Source: Podospora pseudocomata (taxonomy: Eukaryota > Ascomycota > Sordariomycetes > Sordariales > Podosporaceae). From it: 64,000 bases of DNA. The position numbers were made by a program, and so were the translations under genes. This document shows, piece by piece, positions 42,885 through 53,702 of this stretch (the stretch's first letter is position 1; each line of letters starts with the position of its first letter). The notes below the pieces were generated by a model. The model had not been told where the DNA came from. It was given only the letters and a program-made list of their open reading frames with translations, and made no database searches. The stretch spans positions 310,001 to 374,000 of the forward strand of contig NW_026946364.1 in the NCBI RefSeq assembly GCF_035222375.1. Reading direction: 5' to 3'.

Positions 42885-44871
42885 ATGTCGATAACACACC
42901 CCCAAACCTACCCTCACCCAGACTACGAGGCTGCCCATCAGCAGACCTACGAGCGTGCTCCTCGACACCCGATAACACCCATTCCACTGCCTCCTGGCGT
43001 TGGCCAAACCGACTTTGATTCTGCCATTTCCGAGTTCCTCTCCATCGCAGGCGAGGAATCGGTTTTTGTCAAGGAAGGACTGTCTGATTACATTGATCCG
43101 TATGATGTCCATGAGCATGACCCTTCCCAGCGCAAGCTGCCCAGTGCGGCTGTTTGGTATGTCCTTTTCTACCTCATTTAACGCAGTATCACATTAACCC
43201 TTTCACCCTCCTCCGTCTCTATCTCTTCCATCGCTAATCTTGAACCCTAAACCAGCCCCGAATCAACAGACCAACTTTCCTCCGTCCTCCGAGTAGCCAA
43301 CAAGTACAAGATCCCACTCTGGCACTTCTCCCGCGGCAAGAACCTCGGTTACGGCGGCCCCGCTCCCCGAGTGAACGGTTCGGTGGCTCTTGACCTCCAC
43401 AGGCTAGACAAGATCATTGAGGTCAACGACGAGTACCACTACGCTGTTGTCGAGCCTGGAGTCACCTTCATCCAGCTGTACGAGTACTGCGTCGAGCACA
43501 AGAAGAAGGTCTGGCCTAGCACGCCGAGTCTAGGGTGGGGGAGTGTCATCGGGAATGTGAGTCACCTTTCTCCCCTGAGTCCATGTGTGTTGCTGACGCC
43601 GAGATAGACGGTAGATAGAGGGATGGGCTTCGGGATGAATTACGCTCACCATCAATGCGTAGCTGGGATCGAAGTCATGTTACCGGACGGTGATGTCGTG
43701 CGGACGGGACAGTGGGGGATTTCCTCTTCTCCGTCTGCGTTTTTGTCCAAGTTTACGTTTGGTCCTTCGCTGGAGGGGTTGTTTTTCCAATCAAACTTGG
43801 GCGTCGTGACCAAGATGAGTCTGTGGCTCACCCCCCAGCCGCAGGCGTACATGTGCTGCAGTTTTAGCATGCCGCTGTTTACCGACCTGGAGGTGATGGT
43901 GGATGTGTTTGGGGAGATGAAGAGGAACGGGACGGTGCAGTCGTGCGTGTGGTTTACCAGTCTTATTGAGACGCTTTGCATCATGGGGCGGAGGGAAGAT
44001 TACTGGACGGGGGAAGGGCCGGTGCCGGATTGGAGGCTGGAAGAGCTGAGGCAGGAGACGGGGTTTGGGCACTGGTATGCGCGGTGGGGGTTGTACGGAC
44101 CGAAGAGGATTGTGGAGGCGCAGTTTGAGGAGATCAAGAGTGTGCTTGCCAGAAGGGCGCCGACGGGGACGATAGCGGGGAATTTGTATGCCCATCCGGG
44201 AGAGGACGGGAGGTTGGATGCGACGATGGTGCCGGATCAAGACGGGCAGATGTTTGTGGGGATTCCGAGTCTGTGGAGTTTACCGTTGATCAACTGGCCG
44301 ATTTCGAAGGAGAAAAAGGATGGCAAGGCGGCGCATGGGGATTATGCACCGATTATTCCGTCGAATGGGAAGTTGCTGATGGAGTGGATGGAGGTTAGCA
44401 AGCCGATTTGTGAGGCGAATGGGGTCGAGCTGATGGCGGATTTCTTTATGCACGAGAGGCATGTTGTGTTGATGAATATGTTTACTTGGGACCAGACAGA
44501 CAAGACGCAGAAAGAAAAGATGGAGAGGTTGTATTATGGGCTGTATGAAGAGGCAAAAAAGAGAGGGTATGGGATGTACAGGGGGCATGTGAACCACATG
44601 GGTGAGCTTGTCTGTCTTTGCTGGGGGGGACAAAGGCGGCTGACAATAACAGATCTCATTGCCCATTTGAACGACTTCAACAATCACGCCTACAACCGCT
44701 TTGTGGAGAAGATCAAGGTGAGTCTCTGAGATGGTTCTGAAGCTGTGAATGGATGCCAACATGTTACAGGATGCAATCGATCCCAATGGAATTCTGGGGC
44801 CTGGGAAGCAGGGTGTCTGGCCTAACAGATTCCGCCATCTAAGGGAGACGCAGGAAAAGAGGTTTGACTAA
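42885..44871 (+). CDS. vanillyl-alcohol oxidase-type flavoprotein
   Basis: Five exons, 42885-43156, 43256-43556, 43608-44601, 44653-44717 and 44770-44871, give about 577 residues, close to the length of vanillyl-alcohol oxidase. The FAD-binding domain has LWHFSRGKNLGYGGPAPRVN, the signature of the VAO/PCMH family, plus YAVVEPGVTFIQLYEY, PSLGWGSVIGN and TVDRGMGFGMNYAHH. The C-terminal FAD_oxidase_C part ends with IDPNGILGPGKQGVWP, as in VAO. Family members oxidise 4-substituted phenols such as vanillyl alcohol or eugenol with oxygen, releasing hydrogen peroxide. No signal peptide; fungal VAO is intracellular, often peroxisomal or cytosolic. All four introns have good donors and the family alignment supports each join. 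Confidence 0.93.
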
Positions 44872-44931
44872 AAAGGCACTGGTGATTTGTAATGAAAAAG
44901 AAACAAAAAATCCATGACAGATCTACCTTGC

Positions 44932-46056
44932 TCAAGCCATCACAATTCTGGTCATGTTGGATGTCCCAGTACTTGTCGTGCAGTCCCGAGTAGAGTGGGT
45001 GTTGAATGTAAGACCACCATGGACACTTCCCGGATCCCAATAGACACCAATCCCATGGGCGCTGTTGTAGATAGTTCCGTTGGTGAAGGTATTCCTAGAC
45101 CCTACAACTCCCTGACCCCTGGCGTACTCGGTTGATTGGACGTTCACATACACACGGTTCCCGCAGCATGTCGTGAGGGCGGATCCGCTCGCGTGTCCGT
45201 TTCCTGAAAAGTCTGAGATGGGTATGGTCCTGCTTTTTCCGATGACACAGCAGCCAAGTAGAGTGATTGCTCCGGAGAAGACTGCCCCAAACACGGCGCC
45301 AGCCACCAATGCTGGACGGGGTGGGCAGATGGGGTGCCCTAGGTTCTCGGCCATTCTCACGAAAGTGTAGGCGCCGAGGACGTCGAAAGCGATCGAGGTG
45401 AATGTGATTGGTACTCGAAACGCTGATCAACTTGTTAGCATTGTTCAACCACCTAGCCAACGTGAAGCAACAGGCTGAAGCACCTCCGTAGTAGTAGACG
45501 AAACAAAATGACAGAGGTATGGATGCTACAACAGCTGCGATGATGAGCTGGTTTGGAGCTTGATCTTGAGCAACAAGTTAGCCTTCCCTCTTGTCTCTGC
45601 TGTACGGCGTGGGAAAGGCTCACCAGTCCCAAATATGCGATTGGCTACTGCTACCACTGCGAGAGCGTTGGATCCGATTGAAGTTCCCAACAATGTCATT
45701 AGCACAATCAAGGGCGTGTTTTGTGGCGCCAGCATAATCAGTCCAGCGACTGCCATAGCGGCCGCTTTGATGGCTCCCCCGATGGCGGCATGTCGAAGCA
45801 TGTCCGACGTCAATGGGACGCCCATGGCATTTGCGCCCGCCGCAGCCGCAGCAACGGCTGCAGCTGTTGTGAGGCCGACATCAAAGATGCGAGTGGCGAC
45901 AAAGATGGCCACTTGCTCTTCTAGACCGCGTGGCTTTTGCCGGCGGAGGGAGTACCGTTGGATCTGGCTGTATACGCACTGGCTAGTGGCTTTGTATGGA
46001 GTTAGTAGGTAGGAAGCACAAAACAGACTCAGAGAAAATCACATACCCAAACTCAT
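44932..46056 (-). CDS. multi-span membrane protein, unknown
   Basis: Four exons, 46056-46047, 45989-45624, 45564-45484 and 45422-44932, join to about 315 residues. Each junction has GT...AG ends and the third and fourth introns have CTAAC-type branches. There are about five hydrophobic spans, including an Ala-rich one (TTAAAVAAAAAGANAMG), NTPLIVLMTLLGTSIGSNAL, NQLIIAAVVASIPLSFCFVY and LVAGAVFGAVFSGAITLLGC. The C-terminal 130 residues are polar, Gly/Thr/Ser/Asn-rich with N-glycosylation sites and probably extracellular. I do not recognise the family. The first exon codes only three residues and part of the next, so the start is the least certain point. Confidence 0.68.
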
Positions 46057-46722
46057 TTTTGCTGGTCAAAGCAAACGAATCGCGACAGTGTGGTCGCTGA
46101 GGGTTTCCTTTCCAACGAAGAGTTAGTTCTGAAAGTTGAATCAACCGCGAACAAGCGCGATGTTCAACCAATATGCCTGAGTCCTCATCCCTACGATATT
46201 CAGCCTCATATGGGTTACGAATTCCTCCGTCTTACTCCAAGCACTAATAAATTAACGGTCAACAGGACCCCTAGCTGTGCACTGCCTCGGTCCCCTGAAA
46301 TTAACATCCCCACACCCTCGCCACAAAATAGTTGAGACATTAAAGTAGGTTAGCATGCCTTGAAGGATAGTCCAGAGGCCTTTAAAGATAGTTTATAGGC
46401 CTTTAAAAGATAGTTCATAAGCCTTCAAAGATAGTTAACAAGCCTTAAAACATTATTCAAAGGCCTATTAACCTTACTCTTGAGGTTTAGTACATAGTAT
46501 AATATGGGTTAGGTAACTTACTTGAGTGCCTCAATTATTTTGTGGGCAGGGTGCCCCTCTCCCCTCTCACCGAATCTCGACAGGGGTAGCATCGGCCGGG
46601 AACTCCAGCCAAGACTCAGCCACTCTTCTGCCTGCCGTGCGTCCATAGACCTCAGGCTGTGAAAACAGCCAAAACGCCCACTCAACTGCCATATCTCTGT
46701 TATGGCAGCGTGATGTGACACA
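46057..46722. other. divergent promoter region with minisatellite
   Basis: Between two divergent membrane-protein genes. Apart from the 21-22-nt tandem repeat described separately, no gene is seen. Confidence 0.5.
46353..46473. repeat. 21-22-nt AT-rich tandem repeat, about 5 units
   Basis: Units follow the pattern agtt-(nn)-ata-ggcctttaaagat, with AGGCCTTTAAA or close variants at the centre. Five adjacent copies differ mainly by C/T and A/G changes. The central GGCC...TTTAAA words are palindromic. Located between divergent promoters, so it may serve as a spacer or protein-binding array; that is speculation. Confidence 0.7.
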
Positions 46723-47649
46723 ATGGAGCAAAGCAATCCCGCAGAAGAGCAATGTCTTATCGACCCAAATCCAGATGTGGTCGGAGTAGGGGTAAGTTCA
46801 TCTTTCCTTTCCATACTTGCACATTATGTGACTAACCCCCAACAGATCCGCGCGTCGTTATACGTGCTCGCGCTCTCATACCACATCTTCAGCTACGTCT
46901 TCAACTCAGCCGAGCTCTCTGGCGCTATTGAATCATCCCTCGGCGTCACCGGCCTTGCCCTTTTCCTGACCGCTGTCATCACGACCGCCACCCAGTCGCT
47001 CGGGCTCTTCCACGCCCTGTGCGTATTCCACCTGCTTGGCATCGTGGGCCTTTCCGCCCATCCTCGTGGGCGATACCCAGGGGGAGTGGTGCGGAGGGTT
47101 GTCTTTATGGCGTTCTACGTGGTGGTCATGACGGGTTCCTTGGCATATCTGATCTATGTGTTTGCGACCGCGCCGACATTTGGTGATCAGGCCGAGTGCA
47201 ACAACACCACGGTGTATGTGCTCTTTGGGGTGAATATCCCGGCAACAAGTCCTGGTCTGCGCTGGACGCTGGTGGCTGTGCTTTCTCTTTTGCTGCTGGG
47301 TTTCGGCTGCTGGCTGCTTTTCGTTGGCTGCATCGCTGTTGATGCGATGTTTGGTCGCAAGGTGCCCCACGATGTGTTTGGAGCGCAGGATGTGAATCTA
47401 GGGAACAACAAGAGCAAACCGCCGCTGTATCAACTTATCAGCTATTTGGCCGGTACCATATACCTGATTGTGATGCTCGAGTTGACTATCCAGCGGAACG
47501 CGCTGGCTCCAGGTCTTGAGGAGTGGAGTTTTGGTCAGATCCTCGCCATGACCATGCTGATAGGGCCGCTGATCGAGCTTGCTTCACTTCTGCTGGGGAA
47601 GATTGATGGTGTTCATGATCACGACTTGGTTCTGGCGTCTAGAAGGTGA
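46723..47649 (+). CDS. multi-span membrane protein, unknown
   Basis: ATG at 46723. A 54-nt intron, 46792-46845, has GTAAGT, a CTAAC branch and CAACAG, but its length is a multiple of three and it contains no stop, so the unspliced frame is also open (308 residues; 290 if spliced). There are about seven hydrophobic spans: YVLALSYHIFSYVF, VTGLALFLTAVITTA, LGLFHALCVFHLLGIVGL, VVFMAFYVVVMTGSLAYLIY, WTLVAVLSLLLLGFGCWLLF, LAGTIYLIVMLELTI and ILAMTMLIGPLIELASLLLG. The splice signals are strong, so splicing is the likely main form. I recognise no named family. Probably in the plasma or an internal membrane. Confidence 0.78.
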   Translation: MEQSNPAEEQCLIDPNPDVVGVGVSSSFLSILAHYVTNPQQIRASLYVLALSYHIFSYVFNSAELSGAIESSLGVTGLALFLTAVITTATQSLGLFHALCVFHLLGIVGLSAHPRGRYPGGVVRRVVFMAFYVVVMTGSLAYLIYVFATAPTFGDQAECNNTTVYVLFGVNIPATSPGLRWTLVAVLSLLLLGFGCWLLFVGCIAVDAMFGRKVPHDVFGAQDVNLGNNKSKPPLYQLISYLAGTIYLIVMLELTIQRNALAPGLEEWSFGQILAMTMLIGPLIELASLLLGKIDGVHDHDLVLASRR

Positions 47650-47723
47650 AGAGAGAGCAAACACCTTGGGTGTCAGGGCGAAGGAGGTCTGTTTATTATT
47701 TCATGGTGAGCTAAGGATGTCTT

Positions 47724-48843
47724 TTACATCCTGTATTCTTTGCTTGGGACAAAGATTTTCATTCTGTAAAATCCCGCTGTTTCACACCAGATGTTACCCA
47801 AGTCGTATCCTTCTGGAATCGTGATTTTCTTGGCCACCTTCGCAACAAATGATGGGCCAGAGTATTTATCGTGTCCTTTTACCGGCCCATCAACGCTTTC
47901 GAGTTGGGCATATTCTTCGTCGCCAACAAGCCCTTTGATGAAGGCTTCATTGTAGCCTATCTGCTCCATAGCCACAACCCAGAGATTTTCCTTGGTTGAT
48001 ATATTGGCAAGCGAGATGCGTGTGTCCGTCCAGCTATGGTTGACCCGTTCTTGCTGGTTGAGGTAAATGTATTCGCACTGGATGTGGAAGTTTGGATAGG
48101 CCTTTTCGAGTTCGCAGGTGATAACATACCGAGTCCCGCGGCGGGTTTTTTCCAGAACAGGCTTGGAAAAGGCCATGTGCTGTGGGGGCAAAGCGGTGGC
48201 GATAGACCTGGCATCCCTAATCACCGGGGCAGTCGACGGACCTGCTTGCTCTTGACCGCCCGTAGATGTGTTGCTCCCTTCTGGAATGGATGGTTGACTG
48301 GGTTGCCTCTTCCATGTTTCTAGCGCCTTCCTTGCAACAGCTGGCGTTCTCGCCATTTCGTAAAGCACCGGGTAACGTGCTGTCTTGATGGCATAGGCCG
48401 TTGCTGTTGCCAAATCACTGCGTCAACAAGTTGCAAGTCAAGAACAAGGTAAAGTGAGAGCTGCAAGACATACCTCTATCAGAGCTAAATGTTCGTGAGT
48501 AACCACCTCTATGTTCCGAACGACTTTGTTTGTTCCGATCTCTGTCTGCACGGTTTTTTGAGTAGTACAGCAATTGCTGTTGGCCATCTCCTAGCAGATT
48601 GGCGTCGTTGTACAAGACAATTCCACTTTTATGACTTCCGATCGGAATAACATTGGAGGAAAGATTTCCCTGGATCCCGACCTGTCCTCCCGTTGAGACA
48701 TGAGCTGGCACAAGAGCCTGTGGTGCTGGGAGTTGTGGAAGCTCAACATCGGAATCATTATTAAAAGAATCGAAACCGAACCCGGGAGAGGCTAGCATAT
48801 GAGATGGGACGATGCTAGGGGGTGGATCTGAGAAATAAGTCAT
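47724..48843 (-). CDS. hypothetical protein, unknown family
   Basis: Two exons, 48843-48474 and 48403-47724, join to about 349 residues from ATG at 48843. The acceptor that keeps frame is GGCAACAG at 48404, 18 nt after a TTGAC branch; the nearer GACGCAG would break the frame. The first exon is low complexity (Pro/Ser/Asn, a Gln-rich QQQLLYY, basic NRADRDRNKQSRSEHRGG). The second is more ordered, with TARYPVLYEMARTPAVARKA and a region beginning GTRYVITCELEKAYPNFHIQ. No membrane span or signal peptide. No domain recognised. Confidence 0.6.
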
Positions 48844-49086
48844 GGTGATCGAGTTGGGCAGATACTGAGGTCAAGTTGTTGTTGTGGAGTCGAGAAAGTA
48901 AAGCTGGTGTCATTGACGGGGTATGGTAGATGTACTGCCACCCCTCTGTCAATCCGGGGGCGGGGCATCAGCACTGCCACCAAAGGCTGGAGTGACATGT
49001 GGCTTCAAGACATTGTGCATAAATTGATACCATCAACTTTTCACCAAACTTTGGTCATATATCAAGTAATGACACATAATCTCCCT

Positions 49087-50598
49087 TCAAATAGCTTTGT
49101 CTTTGGCTCCAGAAGAATACTTCATGCCGTCCTTGACACTTCCAAACAGCATTGCCCACACATCCTGCACCCAGTTTGTTCCAGCTTTCCACGGCCCAAT
49201 ACCAGCAACAAGTGGCATCCTTTTCATCGCAGCCCGTGCATACGTCGAAGTAAGCGTCATCATAGGCCCAGCTGGCATGGAGGCTCTCTTAGACTCGGGG
49301 ATGTGAGGGGCGGCAGATGAAGCCCCTGTCTTGTCTTGGTGCTTGATAACCTTGATCAGGTTCCTTGTCCGCACGTCCACGCCAGGCGTCCAACTAGCAG
49401 CGGTGTACCCAGTCAAAAGCCCAGCATTCGGAACGCCCTCAATCATGCACCCATTCCACACATAGCGCTCCCCCATGGTTTCGTTGACAGGCTTCCCATC
49501 CACTGTCACAGCCGTGCTTGACAAAACCTCCATGTGCAATCCGGTAGCAGTCACAATAATATCAGCCTCAATCTTCTCGCCGCCAGTCTTGACGATGATG
49601 CCGTCAATAGTAACGGTGTCTATGACATCCGTCACAATGCTGACGCCAGGTTTGTGCAGCGCCTTGAAGAAATCGGCACCTGGACAGAAGCAGAGGCGCT
49701 GCTCGAAGGGGTTGTACCGGGGATTGAAGTGCTTCTCGATCGCAAACCCTTTTGGCAGCTGTGACTTCATGGCGCTGATGACGAACCTGCGTCCGGCATT
49801 GGGAAAGTTGAGAACAAACTGGACAAAAACCGTCTCGAAAAACATTCTCTGAAACCAATTGATAGTCACAGCCCAGCTGCGCGGCATCCATTTAGACAAG
49901 GTCTTGACCGTCTTGTCTTTTCTCGGAAGGGCGAGCACATAGGATGGACTGCGTTGTAGCATGGTAACCTGCTTGGCCTTTTCTGCGAGGGAAGGCAGGA
50001 GGGTGATGGCTGTGGCGCCGGAGCCGATGACGATGATCCTCTTATCCGCATAGTCGAGGTTCTCGTCCCAGAACTGAGGATGAATCACCTGTCCCTGGAA
50101 TTTGTCGATCCCGGGGATGGTAGGCGGCAAAACCTTGTCGTAGCTGTAATAGCCACTGCAGGCAAGCAGCCACCACGCCTTGATCTGCTTCTCTTCTGTG
50201 ACACCATCCTCGCATGTGATTTCCAGTTGAAGCGTCCATTTTTGCTCTTCAGAACTCCAGTTTGCAGCCTTTACGCGGTGGTGATACCGAATCTTCCTGT
50301 CAATGCCTTCGGAAGCAGCGCACTCGGCAATGTACGACTTGATGGCTTTGGCGCCAGCCATGCTCTCCTCATAGGGCCACGGTCGCCATGGGAAGCCATA
50401 TAATGCCATGGTGCTGTCGCTCCGGATGCCTGGATACTTCCAAAAGTCCCACGTTCCACCCAGAGAATCCCTGGCTTCGAGAATCGCATAACTGTGATTG
50501 GGCAGCTGGGTTTGGAGGCGATATGCAGCGTTGATGCCCGTGAGCCCAGCACCAACGATGACAATGTCGAGCTCCTCGACGGCGGTGGTGTTGGCCAT
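49087..50598 (-). CDS. FAD monooxygenase, Baeyer-Villiger/FMO-type
   Basis: A single exon of 503 residues from ATG at 50598. The N-terminal FAD Rossmann motif is VIVGAGLTGINAAYRL, followed by LEARDSLGGTWDFWKYPGIR, the conserved GGTW-x-x-x-x-YPG word of this group. The second, NADPH-binding Rossmann motif is IIVIGSGATAITLLPSLAEK. The fingerprint between them, FQGQVIHPQFWDENLD, fits F-x-G-x-x-x-H-x-x-x-W with Asp where classic Baeyer-Villiger enzymes have Pro/Asp. IIVTATGLHME is the ATG motif. EthA-like relatives convert ketones or sulphides; the natural substrate here cannot be read. No signal peptide. The basic C-terminus may be membrane-associated as in FMOs, but this is weak. Confidence 0.93.
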   Translation of the reverse strand: MANTTAVEELDIVIVGAGLTGINAAYRLQTQLPNHSYAILEARDSLGGTWDFWKYPGIRSDSTMALYGFPWRPWPYEESMAGAKAIKSYIAECAASEGIDRKIRYHHRVKAANWSSEEQKWTLQLEITCEDGVTEEKQIKAWWLLACSGYYSYDKVLPPTIPGIDKFQGQVIHPQFWDENLDYADKRIIVIGSGATAITLLPSLAEKAKQVTMLQRSPSYVLALPRKDKTVKTLSKWMPRSWAVTINWFQRMFFETVFVQFVLNFPNAGRRFVISAMKSQLPKGFAIEKHFNPRYNPFEQRLCFCPGADFFKALHKPGVSIVTDVIDTVTIDGIIVKTGGEKIEADIIVTATGLHMEVLSSTAVTVDGKPVNETMGERYVWNGCMIEGVPNAGLLTGYTAASWTPGVDVRTRNLIKVIKHQDKTGASSAAPHIPESKRASMPAGPMMTLTSTYARAAMKRMPLVAGIGPWKAGTNWVQDVWAMLFGSVKDGMKYSSGAKDKAI

Positions 50599-51718
50599 GG
50601 TGTATCTGCTGGTTTTCCGGTGAACCGTTTCGAGGATGTCAGTGAACTTTTTGTCCTCGAGTAAATTGGGAATTTCGGAGCCGTCCCTAGAGTTCGGATT
50701 CGGGGAGGTTCCGATTCTTCCAGGTTCCGATCATCCCCAATGAACGGGTTATCGCCGAAGAGGTGGAGCGGTGTGGCACGATCTGAGCCAACCACCGCAC
50801 TCGCTAAAGCCACGCTAACCAAAACGGGGACCCCCTGGTTCAGCCCTGCTCCCGTCAGGGGGCGAGACATTCTGGTAACGGATATCTCTTGGCGCTATAC
50901 TACCACCAGAAAATACGGCCTACGAGATAGAGGTCGACCTCCGGCGACGTCTTGTGTGCGACTTTATTGCCATAAATTGGCGGGTACTACACAGGACGGT
51001 TATATGTGGATTGACATTCACATGCTGTCGGCAGCATGCTGCATCAGTTACACACCACTTTCTCCCCGACCGTCGCAGCGCTCTTGCTTGTCGGGGTCAA
51101 TATTAGTCTGAATCCCAGGGTATCTTAGCTGAGCTGTTTGGACGAAGGAGACACCTGCCCCACCTCGAGAACAAGATGAACACTACCTTGGCAACCTTCT
51201 TGTTTTCTCTCCAAGAGCCCACAGCATGATCCAACTCTGTTGATGCACCTCGGCATTCCGAGACGTTGTTCCGATCGGCTTGTGATCCATGTTCGACATC
51301 GGATCGACACGGCGCTCTAGACTTGGAAATTTCTATTGTAGTACATGCGGTATCAGCGGGGACATTCAGAACAAAGTAACCTGACAGGTTGCACAAAGCG
51401 GTGGTGGTGGTGGTGGTGTTGCGAACTCTCTCCTAGATGTTCTTCCTGGTCGAGGGAAATCCGTTGCCGATTTGGGTGGGGTGTGTTGATTTGGGTGGGG
51501 TGTGTTGAGGGACTGGGTTTCGGTACCGAGCGAGGCCACCCTGGCCCTGTCAGCTTAATATTGGATTTCAGAAATGTCCACATTAACCCGTTTAAGTTCG
51601 AATCATTTGTGAATAAAAGTCCAGGTGAATCCCTATATAAAACAGCTACTGGTCTTAACTAACTCCCCAACTTACCCACAGTTCTATTTTACATAGCTAA
51701 CACCTTACTTTTTCACAT
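50599..51718. other. intergenic with short direct repeats
   Basis: Promoter of the monooxygenase gene and then featureless sequence. A TGG array lies at about 51401-51418 and an 18-21-nt direct repeat (gatttgggtggggtgtgtt, twice) at about 51467-51508. No gene seen. Confidence 0.5.
51634..51641 (+). promoter_or_regulatory. TATA-like box before small ORF
   Basis: TATATAAA lies about 80 nt upstream of the ATG at 51719, with a pyrimidine-rich leader between. It supports the short frame being the start of a real gene. Confidence 0.4.
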
Positions 51719-51921
51719 ATGGCGTCATATCTTCCTAGTTCCTTGGCATCAGCTGCCGCTCTTGCGGGCTTGGTGGCTGCAGCTAAATCATCATGGGAGC
51801 TATCTCGTATAATTAAGAAGAAATACGAGCAGCGTGTGCTGAAGGATCATACCAATAAAATCAACACCACGCTTCGCAGGGATTTGCGAGATGGCAGAAT
51901 TTCTCACCAAAGCTATAACTA
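51719..51921 (+). CDS. small unknown protein, cut by transposon
   Basis: A frame of about 67 residues from ATG at 51719: an Ala/Leu/Ser-rich hydrophobic start (SLASAAALAGLVAAAKSSW) then a basic helical part (IIKKKYEQRVLKDH). The frame runs right up to the transposon boundary at 51921 and its stop codon spans the target TA and the first transposon bases. The start looks like a short membrane-inserting or HeLo-like helix, but no family is recognised. It may be the surviving 5' end of a longer gene or a genuinely short one. Confidence 0.35.
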
Positions 51922-51948
51922 ACGTACATGATAAGCGAGCGACCAATA

Positions 51949-52154
51949 TGTAACGGCCTAAGCCCTGGCGTGGACCTCAGCAACCCTCGGCCCTGATGAA
52001 GCTATTCCCAGAACGCACAGATCACTACTCCAGAACCTTCTATCACCGCGCACTGTCCATCACGCCCAGCTATATCAGAGGCTCATATTGTCAAACCTTC
52101 TCTTTCTCTTTTCCTTTTCTTCTTCAAGTTCAGTGTGCTCGTAGAGTGGCCTAG
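51949..52154. mobile_element. LTR-retrotransposon relic, truncated
   Basis: Begins TGTAACGG and is homologous to the LTR-like unit at 57890-58033 (shared words include ctcggccctgatgaagctat and caagttcagtg). It lies inside the DNA transposon and stops where the next LTR-like unit starts. Broken; family beyond LTR type not determinable. Older than the neighbouring unit that abuts it. Confidence 0.5.
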
Positions 52155-52479
52155 TGTTACGTCCCAAGCGTAATACCCCTATACAGGAACCACTGGGTGG
52201 TACCCGAGGTGCTGGGCACCTCAGCCAATCATTGGGCCAGGGATGGAAAGACCCACAAGCCCCCGTGCAACCAATCAGGAGTTGCTCAGTCTGATCAGTG
52301 GCCAAGACCACTGAGCACACTGAGCAAGGTACAAAGATACTTCAGAAATATATGTAGACAGCTTGACATAAATAGGGGGGAGCGCCGGGCGCTCCCCGTA
52401 TCGAGGAATCTGATTCCTCATGCAAGCAATTCAAGTTCATTTGTCTACAATCTACTCTCAGTAGCTCTTTGTTAGAACA
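52155..52479. mobile_element. LTR-like unit, probable solo LTR
   Basis: Opens TGTTACGTCCC and closes TTAGAACA, giving TG...CA ends with a short terminal TGTT/AACA inverted repeat, about 325 bp. Contains a TATA-like ataaatag near 52367. No internal retroelement sequence follows, so it is a solo LTR or fragment. No target duplication is evident. Confidence 0.5.
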
Positions 52480-52662
52480 ACCTGTTGTTGACAGTGAACC
52501 CGTGTCTGAGACGCTTGCCACAACCTTCGATTATCCTGTCATATTCACCTCTGGCGTACTGCCTTGCAGTCTGTATCCATTTCTGGTGCAGGTTGTAACA
52601 GTACAGTCTCCACCACGACGCGCCCTCCTTACACCTAACATCAATTTTTTCCACAACCCAAT

Positions 52663-53611
52663 ATGCCTCCTACTTCAAAGGAAGCCAGGATACTCTTAGC
52701 CCTTGAGGCTCTTCGAATCAATGAAAAATTAAGCCTCCGAGCTGCAGCTAAGCTCTACAACGTACCAGCTATGACTCTCTCTAACCGACGCGCCGGCCGG
52801 CCTGCACGACGCGATATAACACCCAATTCGAAAAAAGCTGACTCAATCGGAAGAGGAAGCTATTGTCCGATATATTATTGAGCTATGTACGCGAGCTTTT
52901 CCACCAAGATTGCGTAGTGTAGATGATATGGCCAACCAACTGCTACGCGTACGCGACGCACCCCCCGTTGGCAAGCTCTGGGCACATAACTTCGTCAAAC
53001 GCCAGCCACAGCTCCGTACGCGTTTTAAGCGTAGATACGACTACCAGAGGGCTAAGTGTGAGGATCCAAAGGTCATTGCCGAGTGGTTTGCGCTCGTACG
53101 GAACACTAAGGCTAAGTACGGTATTGTAGATGACGATATCTACAACTTCGACGAGACTGGGTTTATGATGGGTATTATCTTCGCGGGCATGGTAGTTACG
53201 ACCTCGGACGGCCTTAGTAAGGCGAAACTAGCCCAGCCTGGTAACCGCGAATGGGCAACGGTAATCCAGGGAGTTAATGCCCTCGGTTGGGCCATCCCTC
53301 CTTTTTATCATCTTGGCCGCGCAGTACCACCTTGCCAACGAGGCACTAAGCAAGCGCAGGAGAGCCAAAAACACGTGTGCGGCTTGGGATCACTTACTGT
53401 GCAGGATGCACACGATCTACTAGACCAGAAGGCCGTGGGTGGGGAGGCAGTGGAAGAAACGCAGCTGGATGGTAGTGGTGTAGGGGGTGCTCGTACAAAG
53501 GTTCAATGCTGTGTTGTATGCGGCAAGCCTGGCCATAATGCACGTACTTGCCAGGAGGCTGTAGAATCGTCTGATTCGGCTGTTTCTGATGTAATTAGAG
53601 TTGATTTCTAG
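52663..53611 (+). pseudogene. pogo/Fot1-type transposase remnant
   Basis: ATG at 52663 opens an HTH_psq-like DNA-binding start (LALEALRINEKLSLRAAAKL, then PAMTLSNRRAGRPARRD). After a run of six A's near 52830 the frame shifts by one base; the other frame resumes with SEEEAIVRYIIELCTRAFPP and continues through the CENP-B-type second DNA-binding part and the start of the DDE catalytic domain (YNFDETGFMMGI, with the first catalytic Asp). Right after GWAIPPF the rest of the DDE core is deleted, and the frame goes on into a C-terminal tail with a CCHC zinc knuckle, CVVCGKPGHNARTC. So only one catalytic acid survives and the transposase cannot be active. Confidence 0.85.
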
Positions 53612-53702
53612 TGTTGTTATGTTGCAATTGAGGATAGTTGTTGTAGGGTGGTGGAGACTGTACGACTCGCTTATATGTACGACTCGCTTATAATATACGT
53701 TA

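Larger units (their letters stand above)
51922..53700 (+). mobile_element. pogo/Fot1-type Tc1-mariner transposon, deletion derivative
   Basis: Terminal inverted repeats begin ACGTACATGATAAGCGAG at the left and, reversed from the right end, ACGTATATTATAAGCGAG: 16 of 18 match. The element is flanked by TA on both sides (51920-51921 and 53701-53702), as expected for this superfamily. The right end has two copies of tacgactcgcttata. Inside are the transposase remains at 52663-53611 and LTR-derived sequence at 51949-52479. Length about 1.8 kb, including inserts. No autonomous function expected. Confidence 0.85.

Noticed and set aside
43791-44240. 149-residue minus-strand frame opposite vanillyl-alcohol oxidase
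   Set aside because: His/Pro/Arg-rich shadow of the oxidase exon.
46353-46473. Possible CRISPR-like array
   Set aside because: Direct tandem repeats without spacers in a eukaryotic genome; it is a minisatellite.
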